A stretch of DNA of 64,000 nt from Symsagittifera roscoffensis (taxonomy: Eukaryota > Xenacoelomorpha > Acoela > Convolutidae): contig NC_087067.1 in the NCBI RefSeq assembly GCF_963678635.1, forward strand, positions 15,321,639 through 15,385,638, read 5' to 3'. This document shows, in pieces, positions 22,035 through 33,900 of the stretch. Positions within the stretch are counted from its first letter, which is position 1. Every line of letters begins with the position of its first letter. The notes beneath the pieces are model-generated. The model was given only the letters and a program-made list of their open reading frames with translations. It was not told where the DNA came from and ran no database searches. The translations under genes were made by a program, and so were the position numbers.

Positions 22035-22545
22035 AGACTGATCGTATCAAAGCGAAGCCCTGAATGTTCCTGCCTTTTAAGGTTTATGGAGCACTAGTAA
22101 CATTAAAAAAAAGTAATAAAATAAAATGAAAAAAAAAGTTCTAAAATTTGAAATTTTTTTAATGAATATAAAGAAAGTACAAAAGAATAGATTTCGCTCT
22201 TTATAACAAATCGATTATGGCAAACAAGCTTCTTTCAACCAATTTGGAACGATTTCTAAGACGGATTAACTCTCCGCTTACGCGTTAATAGCGCGAAACA
22301 TATCGCGAGTTAATTGACCCAAATTGGCCAAAACCCCCATAACTTTACGAAAAATAATCACAGGTGAAATATCTTTTCAAATTTAAGCTCAGGACGACAA
22401 TACCTTTTGAATGATATTTAAAAAATTCCGTCAAAAGTGGCTAGTTAAAAAGTCGAAATTTGTCTGAAGTAAAAAAAAAACCACCTCGAGCACAAATATT
22501 CCGTTACTTTCGTATCGAAAGTCGGTACAATAAGAAAAAATAGAA
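22035..22545 (+). repeat. Dispersed repeat copy 1 (GCGAAGC-hairpin family)
   Basis: It starts AAGACTGATCGTATCAAAGC and runs to TCGTATCGAAAGTCGGTACAA. It aligns almost end to end with 23,219-23,765, sharing GGATTAACTCTCCGCTTACG, CATAACTTTACGAAAAAT and GGCTAGTTAAAAAGTCGAA. The head carries the hairpin sequence at 22,047-22,063, here with two mismatches in the left stem. No coding potential. Confidence 0.75.
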
Positions 22546-22604
22546 ATAAGCCACGTCCTGCCCTGTCGGCAACGAACGCTTAACAATCTGCAAAGACTAA
22601 CGCA

Positions 22605-22690
22605 AACAAAACTGCTGGTATCAGGGCGAAGCCCTGAATGTTCCGACTGCCTTTTAAGGTTTATGGAGCAGAACTTTTCGTAAAACGTTT
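22605..22690 (+). repeat. Head fragment of the GCGAAGC-hairpin repeat
   Basis: Only the first 70 bp of the family are present: CTGCTGGTATCAGGGCGAAG, CCCTGAATGTTCCGACTGCC and TTTTAAGGTTTATGGAGCAG. The stem at 22,621-22,637 is perfect (TCAGGGC-GAA-GCCCTGA). Confidence 0.7.
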
Positions 22691-23218
22691 GAAGTTTGTT
22701 TTTAACCATAGATTATATTTTTTGTACAGTAAAAATGTCTTTATTAGCTATCAATTAAAAATATTTTCTCTTATTCAGCTTTTTGGAAGTTTTACCCTTC
22801 TAAAAATTTGTTGGGCTGTATAAGAGGTTTTTTTATATAAGTTTCTGATCAAAATGCCAAAATGACGCAATTTGGGGATAAAATTTTGATTGAGAACTTG
22901 AGATTGAAGTAAAAATTGAATCTTATCAACTCTGGTGAAATTTTAAGCAAATTTTTTTTCTTCTGTTATTGTCTAACCTCAACAAAATTTGAGAAAAACG
23001 CGTTTGAAAATTCAAATTTTGGTCGTTTTTTCCGGATAATTTAAATCAGCATTATATTGCACATAAATTACCTATCAAAATTGATAAATTGTTGACTCTA
23101 AAGCAATCATGTCTTTTGAAACAAAAGCTCCAGGTGAAAAAATCCCAACTTGAAATCGAAACGCCAAACTTTTGCAAAAAAAACTTTGTTTAGAGTCCTA
23201 AGTTGATTAAATAAAAAC
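22691..23218. other. AT-rich spacer between repeat copies
   Basis: No open frame or repeat that I could match; possibly diverged body of the preceding repeat fragment. Confidence 0.35.
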
Positions 23219-23765
23219 AAGACTGCTCGTATCAGGGCGAAGCCCTGAATTTTCCGACTGCCTTTTAAGGTCTATGGAGCAGTAATAACATTTAAAAATT
23301 CAATGGACTAAAACAAAATGAACAAAAAATTTTTCTAAAATTTGAAATTTTTTCTAAAAATCAACCCCCCACACGCCATATAAAGTACAAAACGATAGAT
23401 TTTGCTCCTTGTAACAAACCAGTTATGGCAAGCAAGCTTCTTTTAACCAATTTGGAACGATTTCTAAAACGGATTAACTCTCCGCTTACGCGTTAAAAGC
23501 GCGAAATATATCGCGCGTTAATTGTCCCAAATTGGTCAAAATGGCCAAAATGGCAATCTTTAAACCCTCATAACTTTACGAAAAATGATCACAGGTGAAA
23601 TATCTTTTCAAATTTAAGCTCAGGACAAGAATGGCTTTCGAATGATATAAAAAATTCCGTCAAAAATGGCTAGTTAAAAAGTCGAAATTTGTCTGAAGAA
23701 AAAAAAACCCACCCCGAGCACAAATATTCCGTTACTTTCGTATCGAAAGTCGGAACAATAATACA
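23219..23765 (+). repeat. Dispersed repeat copy 2 (GCGAAGC-hairpin family)
   Basis: This is the best preserved copy, about 85% identical to 22,035-22,545 by eye. The hairpin at 23,232-23,248 is perfect. Near the centre lies an inverted pair, ACCAATTTGGAACG and CCCAAATTGGTC, enclosing CGCTTACGCGTTAAAAGCGCG, so a second stem-loop is possible. Confidence 0.75.
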
Positions 23766-23867
23766 AGAGCGAACATTCCATGTTGCGAGACAAAAAACAA
23801 TACAACAAATTAGGAATTTATTCCACTTGCGTAATGTAGATTCTGAAGCAAGATATTAATGAATAAA

Positions 23868-24579
23868 GGATAGCCGGTTACTGTGCAAGTAGCTCAGAAA
23901 GTTTTAGTTTTATAAGCTGAGTTTTAGTTAATAAGCTGTATAGTTGTAAGAAAGAAGGTTGAAACAAAGTTTTGAAATCGGAACTGGGTTGAAACGACGA
24001 AGAAAATAAAGATAATCGGCTGCAGTTTTCTTTGAAAGTAAAAAATGAAGAAAAAAAATTTTTATTTTTTTTCGCTTTCAATTTTTGTTCCGGTCATTGA
24101 AATTGGGTAGGAACTTGGTTTTTGCAAGTTTTACTTGTTTTTGTTTCTATTTTCTACGCAAAATCAAGTACCACAAATAATCATCGGAATGGGTCGAGTG
24201 ATAAACCATATTAAATCCTATTTTCATTCGTAAATCGAACGAAACTAAAAAAAATTATAAAAACTCTTCTGGTTCTAGAAAAACCGTTTGAGATTTTTGG
24301 AGTTTAATTCTAATTTTGAGCGAATCAAAGCGAGCTCAAAAATTTCAGAAAAAAAATAATTTTTTAAATTGATTTCTTTGTTTTTCTTGTCATTTTCTAC
24401 AAAAACTGTTTCCTCCAATTTGCCTCTTTTACTATGACTCTAATATGCCTACATTTTAGTTTCTTGTTCAGACCATTTATCACACCACGCAGAAAAAAAA
24501 CAAGACTGATCTGAAAAAAATTTTGTCTGTTTTTTCTTAAGACTGGTCGGATTTTTCCGTGCACAGTAACCGGCTATCC
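23868..24579. mobile_element. 712-bp TIR element, ends GGATAGCCGGTTACTGTGCA
   Basis: The left end GGATAGCCGGTTACTGTGCA and right end TGCACAGTAACCGGCTATCC are perfect 20-bp inverted repeats. The interior has no long open frame, so it is non-autonomous. Related termini occur at about 8,176-8,203 and 57,218-57,245. The flanks are AAA/TTG; no clear target duplication was identified. Confidence 0.75.
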
Positions 24580-25500
24580 TTGTTTTTAAATATTAACTGG
24601 TGAGAAAGCGCTAAGTTAAGCTCCAAAAATGTTTAATCCTGGAATAAAACAAGGTATTTTGTGATTATTTTATCACTTGTAGCTCGCGTTACTCGCTTGA
24701 AATATCAGTAGAAAGCAAAAAACTTAAACCGGTTTTTATCAACACCTAGAAAACTTTTTAGACATTTTTTATGTCGTTCGAATTACAATTAAAATGGCTT
24801 TTATTCGATATATCACTCGTTCCATTCCGATTTCTTTACTCATGTATCATTTGACCTATACTGATTTGAAATAATAAAATTTTGAATTATTAAAACTCAA
24901 ATGAAATATTCATTGTTCCAGTTTTTTTTTCATTTTTATCCCATTTCATTGAAGATGCACCTACAGAATTAGAAGTAAACTATCTTAGTTACTCTATCAA
25001 CCAAAATTTGGCTGAAAAAAAAACAGCCACATTGGATACTTGATAGAATTTACAAACAAAATTACATCAATTCCTTAAAATAGCGAAATTTATGTTTGCG
25101 ATGGTACAGGTGTCATAGAATAAGGCTGCAAATGAAGGCCACCATTGGAGGTGAGAGTTGATTGATAGAGATATCTTTGATTAATGGTAAGGTTTAATAT
25201 GACTAACATCAATTCTCTAAGAGGCAGAGAACCTATATAACCTCCTTTCAGATTCAGGTGAGAACCAATGCTAGGATAGATTATTTCAAAAAAATCGAAC
25301 TACCAGAATAAATTAAACAGAGCTAAATAGTTATTTTAGGAATTTCGCGCATGTAAAAAAATGCTTTAAGGATTTTGTGGCAGAATTCACGTGAGAATTA
25401 AAAGAGGTCCGATATCTATACAAAATCTGTTCAAAAATTGCAGATGGCTTTTTAAAATTAATTCAGCAAGCTCGAAATTCGAGCAACTTATTACAGGTCA
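24580..25500. other. Intergenic, nothing recognised
   Basis: AT-rich DNA between the TIR element and the GC-richer reading frame. Both strands are full of stops. Confidence 0.4.
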
Positions 25501-26319
25501 CTAACCGTCCATGTCGATTGATCTGAGAAGCACCGAAGCCTTGACCCTATCTGACCTCTGCAGCCTCAATAGATTGAACCCGGAACGTCTGGGCAACACC
25601 ACTTGCGGTACCCGCTGCATGTATCCCCAAGCCGGGGACAGGGAATCGAAGAAGAACTCGCTCGAACTTTTGACCTCTCTTATAGGCCACGTGATCGCTC
25701 TTCCCCATTCTGCAGCACTTTTTTTGTCCACTTTCCCTCCTCCTCCGCCCTTCCCAACATGTGAAGACCAGGTGTTCGGATCGTCGCCAACCATCTCCTC
25801 TGGACCCTTGGGATTAAACAAGGAGTAGACCGGAGGCTCCTGGGGGTATGTGGGATACTTCGGACCGATCTGATCTTGATTTCCTCTTATAGGATGGGGT
25901 GCTATAACGGCATGGCTTCCAGAGTTTTTTGAGCTGCTGGTCATGAAGTCTCCGGACAAAGGTCGATAGTGAACCGGTGGTGTTTCTTGCGACCCTATTC
26001 TGTAGTTTGCTTTGATGTTTGTTTTTGTCCTCGAAGAAGCAACTCTCGAATCGCATGCAGTTGCGAGCAAGGAGATAGCCAAAAGAGTTATTCCGCAGCA
26101 ATATCTCAAAGATAATAAGGGTTCCGGTCTAAGGGTCCTGACTTCACGGGCTGTAATTTTGGTAGTCGGATTGTCACTTCGGAGATGACGTTGGAGTCCT
26201 TGGAAGATGTTAGGGTGACACTTAAGACGATGACGGGTCCTAGGAGGAAAGGACGAGGCGGATGACTGGGTAGTTCTCGGCTGCTGGAAACTTTCACTTC
26301 GTCCAAATCGATATCTCAT
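25501..26319 (-). CDS. Candidate host protein with one hydrophobic segment
   Basis: The minus-strand frame runs 272 codons from the ATG at 26,319 to the stop at 25,501; it stays open 17 codons further upstream without another ATG. G+C content and codon use are clearly richer than in the AT-rich surroundings. Residues around 75-95 (LRYCCGITLLAISLLATACD) form one membrane segment or, if an upstream exon supplies the start differently, a signal peptide. The C-terminal half is Pro/Gly/Ser-rich with a GKGGGGGK run and dibasic pairs (KK, RR), which could suggest a secreted precursor, but I recognise no family. An intron acceptor just before CCCGTGAAGTC is possible. A second minus frame overlaps at 26,306-26,106, so the true reading frame upstream of the hydrophobic stretch is uncertain. 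Confidence 0.4.
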   Translation of the reverse strand: MRYRFGRSESFQQPRTTQSSASSFPPRTRHRLKCHPNIFQGLQRHLRSDNPTTKITAREVRTLRPEPLLSLRYCCGITLLAISLLATACDSRVASSRTKTNIKANYRIGSQETPPVHYRPLSGDFMTSSSKNSGSHAVIAPHPIRGNQDQIGPKYPTYPQEPPVYSLFNPKGPEEMVGDDPNTWSSHVGKGGGGGKVDKKSAAEWGRAITWPIREVKSSSEFFFDSLSPAWGYMQRVPQVVLPRRSGFNLLRLQRSDRVKASVLLRSIDMDG

Positions 26320-26352
26320 CCAGGCGCGGATTCCATAAGTCGGAAGGGCCAA

Positions 26353-27588
26353 GACACTTTTGCGCCACTAGGTTGTCAAGTGTTTTGAAATTACTGTTTC
26401 GCCGACAATGCCAATTTTTCTCTAGTCTTTAGTGGTTCCAATTTTAGCTAAAGTTGAGCAGAAGTTAAATGAAATGAGAAACCAGAATAATGCAAACTTT
26501 CTGACTTGAAATTTAAGAAGTATCGCAAGTGTTTTCCCAATTCAAAAAGTCAATTACTTGATGACGCTTATGATTCCGTTATTTAATTTTCGGCCAATGA
26601 AAAATAAGATAGAGTTGGCTTCTTAAAAGAAGGGTAAGATAATTCCCTATGGACTCCTTTGGGCGAGGAGTGTTAGATTAGGATTCCCTTGAAAATTGAC
26701 GAGTGAAAAATTGATGAGCAATGATTTATCACTATATGAATCATCATCTTCATGCAAATTCCCAGCTTGGTGCGATTTTATTTGTGTGAAAAAGGTACTA
26801 ACCGTTGATTTGTGCACAGTGTATGGTCAATTAAACCATTACATTTTATTGCTTTAGACTCAAATTTACTCCACTCGAGATTGTTTTGCTGTGTGGTGGT
26901 TTAACTTTTGTCACATTAAAAGAATATCTGAAAGTTTATGCATGTATCATGCAGCTCAAACTCAAGTAGCCACGCCAAAACAGCTAATCATTATGAGATC
27001 AGATATGATTTGTGAAAGCATTATTTTCATTTTTACTTTCATACCAACAATAACAAAATAAAAGAAAATTTAAAAAGAAAACAAAAGCAGCTGCTTCATC
27101 TGAACTCTCAATTACGGCGTTGTTTTTATTCTCTGTTTAATCTTTAATCGAGCTGCATTGCTCCGTCCAAACGCTCAAATTTTAAGCACCAATTTTTAAA
27201 TTCTTTAAATTCTCTTACGAAATGACCTGTGCTGATTGTTAGTTAGTTGATTAGAAAAAATCTACCATCGTTCATCGATATACGCATATTGTTATAGGCA
27301 CAATGATGAAATCAGAAGTCACTTGTGATAACGACCTCTAAATTTAAATCATGGCTCTTGAGAAATTTTTTTCCTGTAAAACATTGAATTTTGATTCTCC
27401 GATTTTCAGTTTATCTTGAGACTGTTGAAAAAAGTCACTGATGTTCAACGTCCAGGTACTTATTTCTCGTCGGCGTCTTATAAACTTTCATTCATAAAAT
27501 AAGATGATTCTATCAATTTGAATTTATCCACACGTTGGAAAAGCACTGAAATACGAGCTGCTCTGCTGGTAATTTTAAATAGCTGATG
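26353..27588. other. Intergenic flank of the LTR element
   Basis: No long open frame, repeat or RNA gene was recognised. It forms the left flank of the intact LTR retrotransposon. Confidence 0.4.
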
Positions 27589-27593
27589 TACCC
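27589..27593. repeat. Target-site duplication TACCC (left)
   Basis: Matches 35,176-35,180 exactly; a five-base duplication is usual for gypsy integrases. Confidence 0.9.
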
Positions 27594-27964
27594 TGTTATC
27601 CATACGGATACAGTAGGTACCGATATGAACTGATATCCATTCGGATATACTAGAACTATGTCTACCTAAGACAGTATGTCCATCCTGAGTGCTAACCATA
27701 TATACTTATGTAAACTGAACTGTAAACTGAAGTCTGATATAAATTAAGTACCTATTAAACCTAACACCATATTCAATAGTTATTTATGAGTCTCTGTCTC
27801 TCTCATGATTTCGAGGTCAGATTCGAATCAGACTTAACTTTCTAAACTGAATTTAAGTTGTTCTCGATCTCTTCGTATTCTTATTCTCAGTTAGCGATTA
27901 AGCATAGACTTTGACTACATAGATTACACAGTGTATACCTCACCCAACGGTTGAGGGTATAACA
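27594..27964 (+). repeat. 5' LTR, 371 bp
   Basis: Bounded by TGTTAT and ATAACA, a six-base inverted repeat. A possible TATA box (TATAAA, 27,738-27,743) lies mid-LTR. Near the 3' end TATACCTCA and TGAGGGTATA can pair as a hairpin around CCCAACGGT. It differs from the 3' LTR at 27,660 (T/C), near 27,722-27,731 (GTAAACTGAAG against ATATAGAAG) and near 27,790 (T/G). Confidence 0.93.
27738..27743 (+). promoter_or_regulatory. Possible LTR TATA box
   Basis: TATAAA in the 5' LTR (also in the 3' LTR). About 220 bp would remain for R-U5 and the untranslated leader. It is the best TATA match in the LTR but is unproven. Confidence 0.3.
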
Positions 27965-30900
27965 TGGCGCAGCCAGCACTTACAACAAAAAACCCACTCG
28001 GTATTGCCCCATTCTGGCAAAAAGCCTCGGCGGAACCGCCAACAGAGTGGGAGAAGTGGAACCAGCAACTCTACTTAGGAATTGTCGCAAAAGATGGCAT
28101 AAACCTGCAAAAGTTATTACGAGATCCACCTGCAGTGAGAAAACCGCAAGAACCCGGCTATGAACTACCTATAGAAGGGGAAACACAAGCACAAACCAGG
28201 GACAGGAACATTCGTAACCAAGAAAAAAAGATACAATGGGACAACCAATGTGCCCAACTGGACAACTTGGGACCCACCGTGGATGGAATACCATGGGAGG
28301 AAGCCGACATAAAAGTCAGAAGCTACATTTACCTGAGTCTTGGTAAAGAAGGTCAAAGACGCCTAAACCAACACTATCCAGACATAAAGATACAAGAAAT
28401 ATCAACGAGAGCATTCTGGAATCGATTGGAACACCTTTTCATTAAAGACCGTAATGTTACATTTGATAGATACGAGGCATTCACAAGAAAGCAGAATAAA
28501 ACAGAAACGCTGGAACAGTTCCACTGCGGGCTCACTGAATTGGTCATAAAAGGAAACTTCAAATGTCCCAATTGCAACAATAACACATTAGAGACAGAGA
28601 TTATTCGAGACTTATTCACAGCAAATATGACAAATGATGAAGTACAAAAAGATCTACTAGCCGAGACCAAATCCCCAGAGCAAGCGTTTGAATACGCAAT
28701 ACGCAGAGAAAAAGGGTTGGAAAATCAAATTCAAATCCGCAAGCAGGGTTCAACGACTAATCCTTTTCAACAAACGGGTATAAAAACAGAACCAGTTGGG
28801 TTCATTCAAAGAAGAGGAGGGGACCCGTACCGTAATAACAGAAGAGGAAACAATAGCGGTCGAGGACAAACACAGGGGGGAAGCTCGCAACGACAAAACA
28901 GAGACAGAAAACAATCTTGCTTTAAGTGCGGTAATCCGTTCGGACCCGGTCACCTCCAACAATGTCCAGCAAAAGACAAGATTTGCAATAGGTGCACAAA
29001 AAGAGGACACTACGCACGACTCTGTAACTCCTCCAATGTTAATGCTATCAGCGAAGAAGCAAATCCCGAAGTGAACGTCCAGGACACCGACATAGCAGCG
29101 TATGTCGACTATCTCCAGGCAGGGGATGTCGTCCCGGGATGGGAATTCATACATCCAGATGACAACAGCGTAAATGCGGTACATTACGAAGAAGAAACGG
29201 CAGGAAGCTTAACAATAAACGACTTAATAGGACACCTTATTCGAGTTAAAATTGGGACGAACAGCATTACCTTCATTGCAGACACAGGATCCCCAACATC
29301 GTTTGTAAATAACAAAACAGCGGTCATATTAGAAAATACGGTGCCACGAACTCGACGTATTCAGCTCAACCAAAATGACGAGGCAAATAGAATGGTCTGC
29401 TACAATGGTTATAAAATCCCTGCGTTCGGCAGGCTGATTGCCCCTATAGAATCAGGAGGGTGGACAATTAACACAGCGCCATTCGTGGTGGTTGACGATA
29501 AACGGGCAAACATCCTGGGTCGCAATTTGCTCCCACAACTAGGCATTCACCTTCAACAGGAAAAACCAACTGGTAAGTCAATCAATTACATTACAGATCC
29601 AGAACAATCAGACACGGCCATCACAAACTGGGTTAAAACAGCATACCCGGGGTTATGCACCCGTATCGGTCGATCAAAAAACCATGAAGTTCATACAAAA
29701 TTTTTACATGACTTCAAGGCACTGCAACAGAAAGGCCGCCGAATCCCGATTCATATTCAGGAAAAAGTTGAACAAGAACTTAAATCTTTAATTGACCAAG
29801 GCCATATCGTGAAGCTCGACAGTTGTAGCGATAAACAATTTATTAGTCCAATCGTTATCACGGTAAAGAAAGATCAGTCAATCAAGTTAGCAATGGACTC
29901 AAAACAAATCAACAAAGCGATACATAAAAACAAGTACCAGATGCCTAACATCGACGTTCTGCTCGATAATGTGGCACAATCAGCTCAAGAGGGTAATGGC
30001 AAACCAGGCACAACATATTTTTCTACCATTGATCTCCGATATGCCTATAGCCAATTGAAATTAGATGAAAAAACTAAAACGCAGTGTAACTTTAGTATAA
30101 TTGGTGGACAAGCGACGGGAACCTATCAGTTCCAAACAGGATTTTACGGGCTCACGGACATGCCCGCAGAATTCCAGAAAGCCATTGACCTAACGTTAAA
30201 CAACGAAAAAGATACTTTCGCGTTTCTAGATGATATATTAATTATATCTCACGGAACAAAAGAACAACACATGGACAAGCTGAAGAAAGTATTAGATAAA
30301 CTGGATCACGAAAATATGGCGATTTCTTTAAACAAATGCAAATTCGGCTGTAAAGAGGTCGAATGGCTGGGATTCATAATAAATGAATACGGGACAATAC
30401 CAATGCACAAGAAAACCGAAGCGATCACTAATCTACAACACCCTAAAACCTTCAAACAACTCAAAAGTTTTATGGGTTCGATTCATCATCTAAATAAATT
30501 TATACCCAACCTGGCACAATTGTGCACACCATTGAGGCCGCTCTTATCATCTTCTTCAAAATTTCATTATATTTGGAACCAAGAACATGAAAAGGCATTT
30601 CAGACGATTCTGACAGCGGTGCGAAACATCACAGAAAATCGTCACTTTGTGAGTAACCGAGAAACACGGATAGTCTGTGACGCCAGCCGCGAGGGTATAG
30701 GAGCTGCTCTAGAACAGGAAACTCCAGACGGATGGGGTACGGTGGCGTACGCGTCCAGATTCCTAAATGCATGTGAAAATAAATATTCGGTAAATGAATT
30801 GGAACTCCTAGCTGCGGTATGGGCTATTGATTATTTTAAATATTATCTGTATGGCCGCCGCTTTACACTAATTACTGATCATCAAGCTTTGGTTAGTGCC

Positions 30901-33900
30901 CTAAATAGCAATAAAAGTAATAAAACTTATCAAAGTCGCCTAACCAGATGGATTGACCGTCTTATTCCATTCGATTTTGACATCAAACACCTTTCCGGCA
31001 GTAAAATGGGCTTAATAGACTACATTTCGCGCCATCCGGTAGGAAAACCACAACCTCCCGCATATTGGGATGAACATTTTGTTGTCACACTCATTGACGA
31101 TTTCATTTCTTGCCTGGAATTTCAAGACAGCACTATAGCTAATATCGAAATGATTGAAAATCCATGCGGATTTCAACGCACATTACAGCTCGACCGGAAC
31201 GAAAACTTTAATCGTTCACTTTCGCACACAAAAGAAACACATTTCACTGTTAATGATCATTCTCTCACAAACAGTCACTCTCCGTCACATTCAAAATCTT
31301 CAACTTTCTCTCAGTCAGATCAAAACATTTTAAACTATAGTCCGAAAAATTCAAACATTTGCCACCAGCCTTCAATAAATCAATTACGTAAAGAAGAAAC
31401 AGCAATTCGTCATCGACAACAACAAGTGTGTTTTAATTCAACATCTACTAACCCAGCCGCCGACAACATGAGCCGCCAATTACAGACAGGAATGTCATTA
31501 CCCCCTTTCAAAAGAATCATGAGGAAATGCCACAGCGGCCAACAGACAACCTTATCGATTCCACCCACTAAACTTACGTCATTCGCTGAAATGCCCGAAG
31601 AGCCAGGCCAATCCACACTGTCCTTTAGCGATGTTAGACATCAAGTAATTCCCTCACAAGATAGCTTCACATTTGTCAGGAAATCAGATCAGCTATGCCA
31701 AACAGACCCAACAGAGGAACAAACGGAGTGTCAGGCCATCTCAATGGAGGACGAAGATGTGCCACTCTTCCGAAAGAATCTCAGAAAGGCACTGGACGTG
31801 GACTTCATTGCGGCCGCCACAAAGCGCGACAGAAACCTCCAGCCTCTGATCAACATGATCAAAAACCAAAAGTGGGAACAAATAAAAGCCTGTTACGGCC
31901 CTTATTTTTATAACGTGCGCGACCGTTTGTCAGTCCGAGACAATGTGCTACTCTATGACGACAGAGTAGTAATCCCGAAACAACTTAGACAGATTATATT
32001 GGACTCAATTCACTTAACCCACCCAGGACAAGGCAGTATACTAGAAGCTGCCAAACATATTTGGTACCCATACCTTCATCGGGACATAGTGACGGCAGCA
32101 CAGAATTGCAAGGAGTGCCGCACCAAAGGTAAGAATCTTCGGGTGATCTCCGGAAAAAAACACTATACTAGCCTTGACGCCGTAGTAGAACCGAACGAGG
32201 AAATCCAGTTGGATTTTGCTGGACCGCTACCGGACGAGAACGATAAAGACGTGTACATTCTGGTCGGGGTAGATAGATTCTCACGATTCCCATACGCAAA
32301 AGTAGTAGCGAATAACAAAGCAGACACAATCATAAGATTTATGCAAACACATTTGGTCAACCAAGGGGTACCAAGGAATATCCGGTGCGACCAAGCTCAA
32401 GGGTTTCGGGCTAAGAAATTTATGATCTACTGCAAAAGCAATAACATTAAACTAATATTTGCTCCAGTGGATGACCATCGCTCCATGGGCATGGTAGAAA
32501 GGCTAATTAGAACTCTAAAAACTCGTCTCTCTATAATGAAGATCGATAAGAATAACACACCGTACAAACTAGCGTCAGATGTGGCGGAATTAATCAAAAC
32601 ACTGCGCATTACCCCACACGCAACTACAAAAATTACACCGTTTGAGGCGCACTATGGGCGTAAACCAAACACACCATTAACTAATATTTGCACTACACTT
32701 AAAATTTCTAATCTATCATGGGAAAATACAAAACTTTCGTGCCTAGATGAGAAGATGCTTACAAAATCCGCCCTCACGCCTGAGGCCATCTGGAATAGGG
32801 AACTCAATAGCGAGGATGAACTCAATGTGGTGTACAAACAAACGTATCTTCCCGAACCCTCTTACGAACCAGCAGGACCATCGTCACAAATGGTAGGAAC
32901 CAGGACCCCAGGACAAACAATCCCTAAACGGGCCATCACAGAGCAAAAGAAACAAACGCAACAGAAACAACCCTCACTGTCGGACACAGACGAAGATGAA
33001 CTGTTTGACCAGGCCCTGCTGCGTAAATTTCCAATAGGTGCGCATCTTCCACTTAATAATATACCCTATGATTTACAAAAGGTTAAACGGTCGTTTCTCG
33101 CCGAAAACCCCAAACATAACATAGCAAATATTAGAACACGAAAACCAATTCGGTGGCTTACACAACAAGAAAAACATAGAATCGAAAGAGCTCCCTTGGT
33201 GTTCCTAAAAGATCGGTTTAAAGGACCCCAAAACACCATAGATCCGGTGTTAGGAAAACGCATTGAACAGGTAGCGCGAAAATTGGGCACCATAGCACGC
33301 AAAACAAAAAATCCTGGGGTGTTTGGGCCACAATTCAAAATCATCGAAAACGGGTCAATAATTAATTACTCCCCACACACTGCATGGGTCCGGGAAGACG
33401 GAAAGCAACCAAGGGTCATAAGACACGACGGTCTAGCTTTTGTACCTGATCCACGGGTGTATGGAAAATGTCGACCGGCACAATTAAAGGATTTCGTAGC
33501 TTACAAACACTTACCAAGAGCAAAATCCCGTATTTTAGACACAGAAACCAAACAGAGTGAACCAACTGGCTCGAAAATCCCAAAGAAGAATTCAATGGCA
33601 CAAGGAAACCCGGCGGGTAACACCTCAACGCCAACAAGTCCAAAACGGAAACCGCCCAAGAATGTCGAGGAACTTATTCGACAAACAACCAACAGAAGGA
33701 AACTAGGACACGATCGGATTCACAGAACAAACCCAACAACATCAAAAGCCCCGACGAGGAAAATCCAAACAGCGATTACTAGAAACTTAAAATCACCAAG
33801 CCGAAAAGGACAAGGTAGTCCAAATAAAATGCGCAAGGAGAAAAACAAGACCATCGAATTTGACTGTGATACATCAATCTCCATTTCATCCGACGACTCA

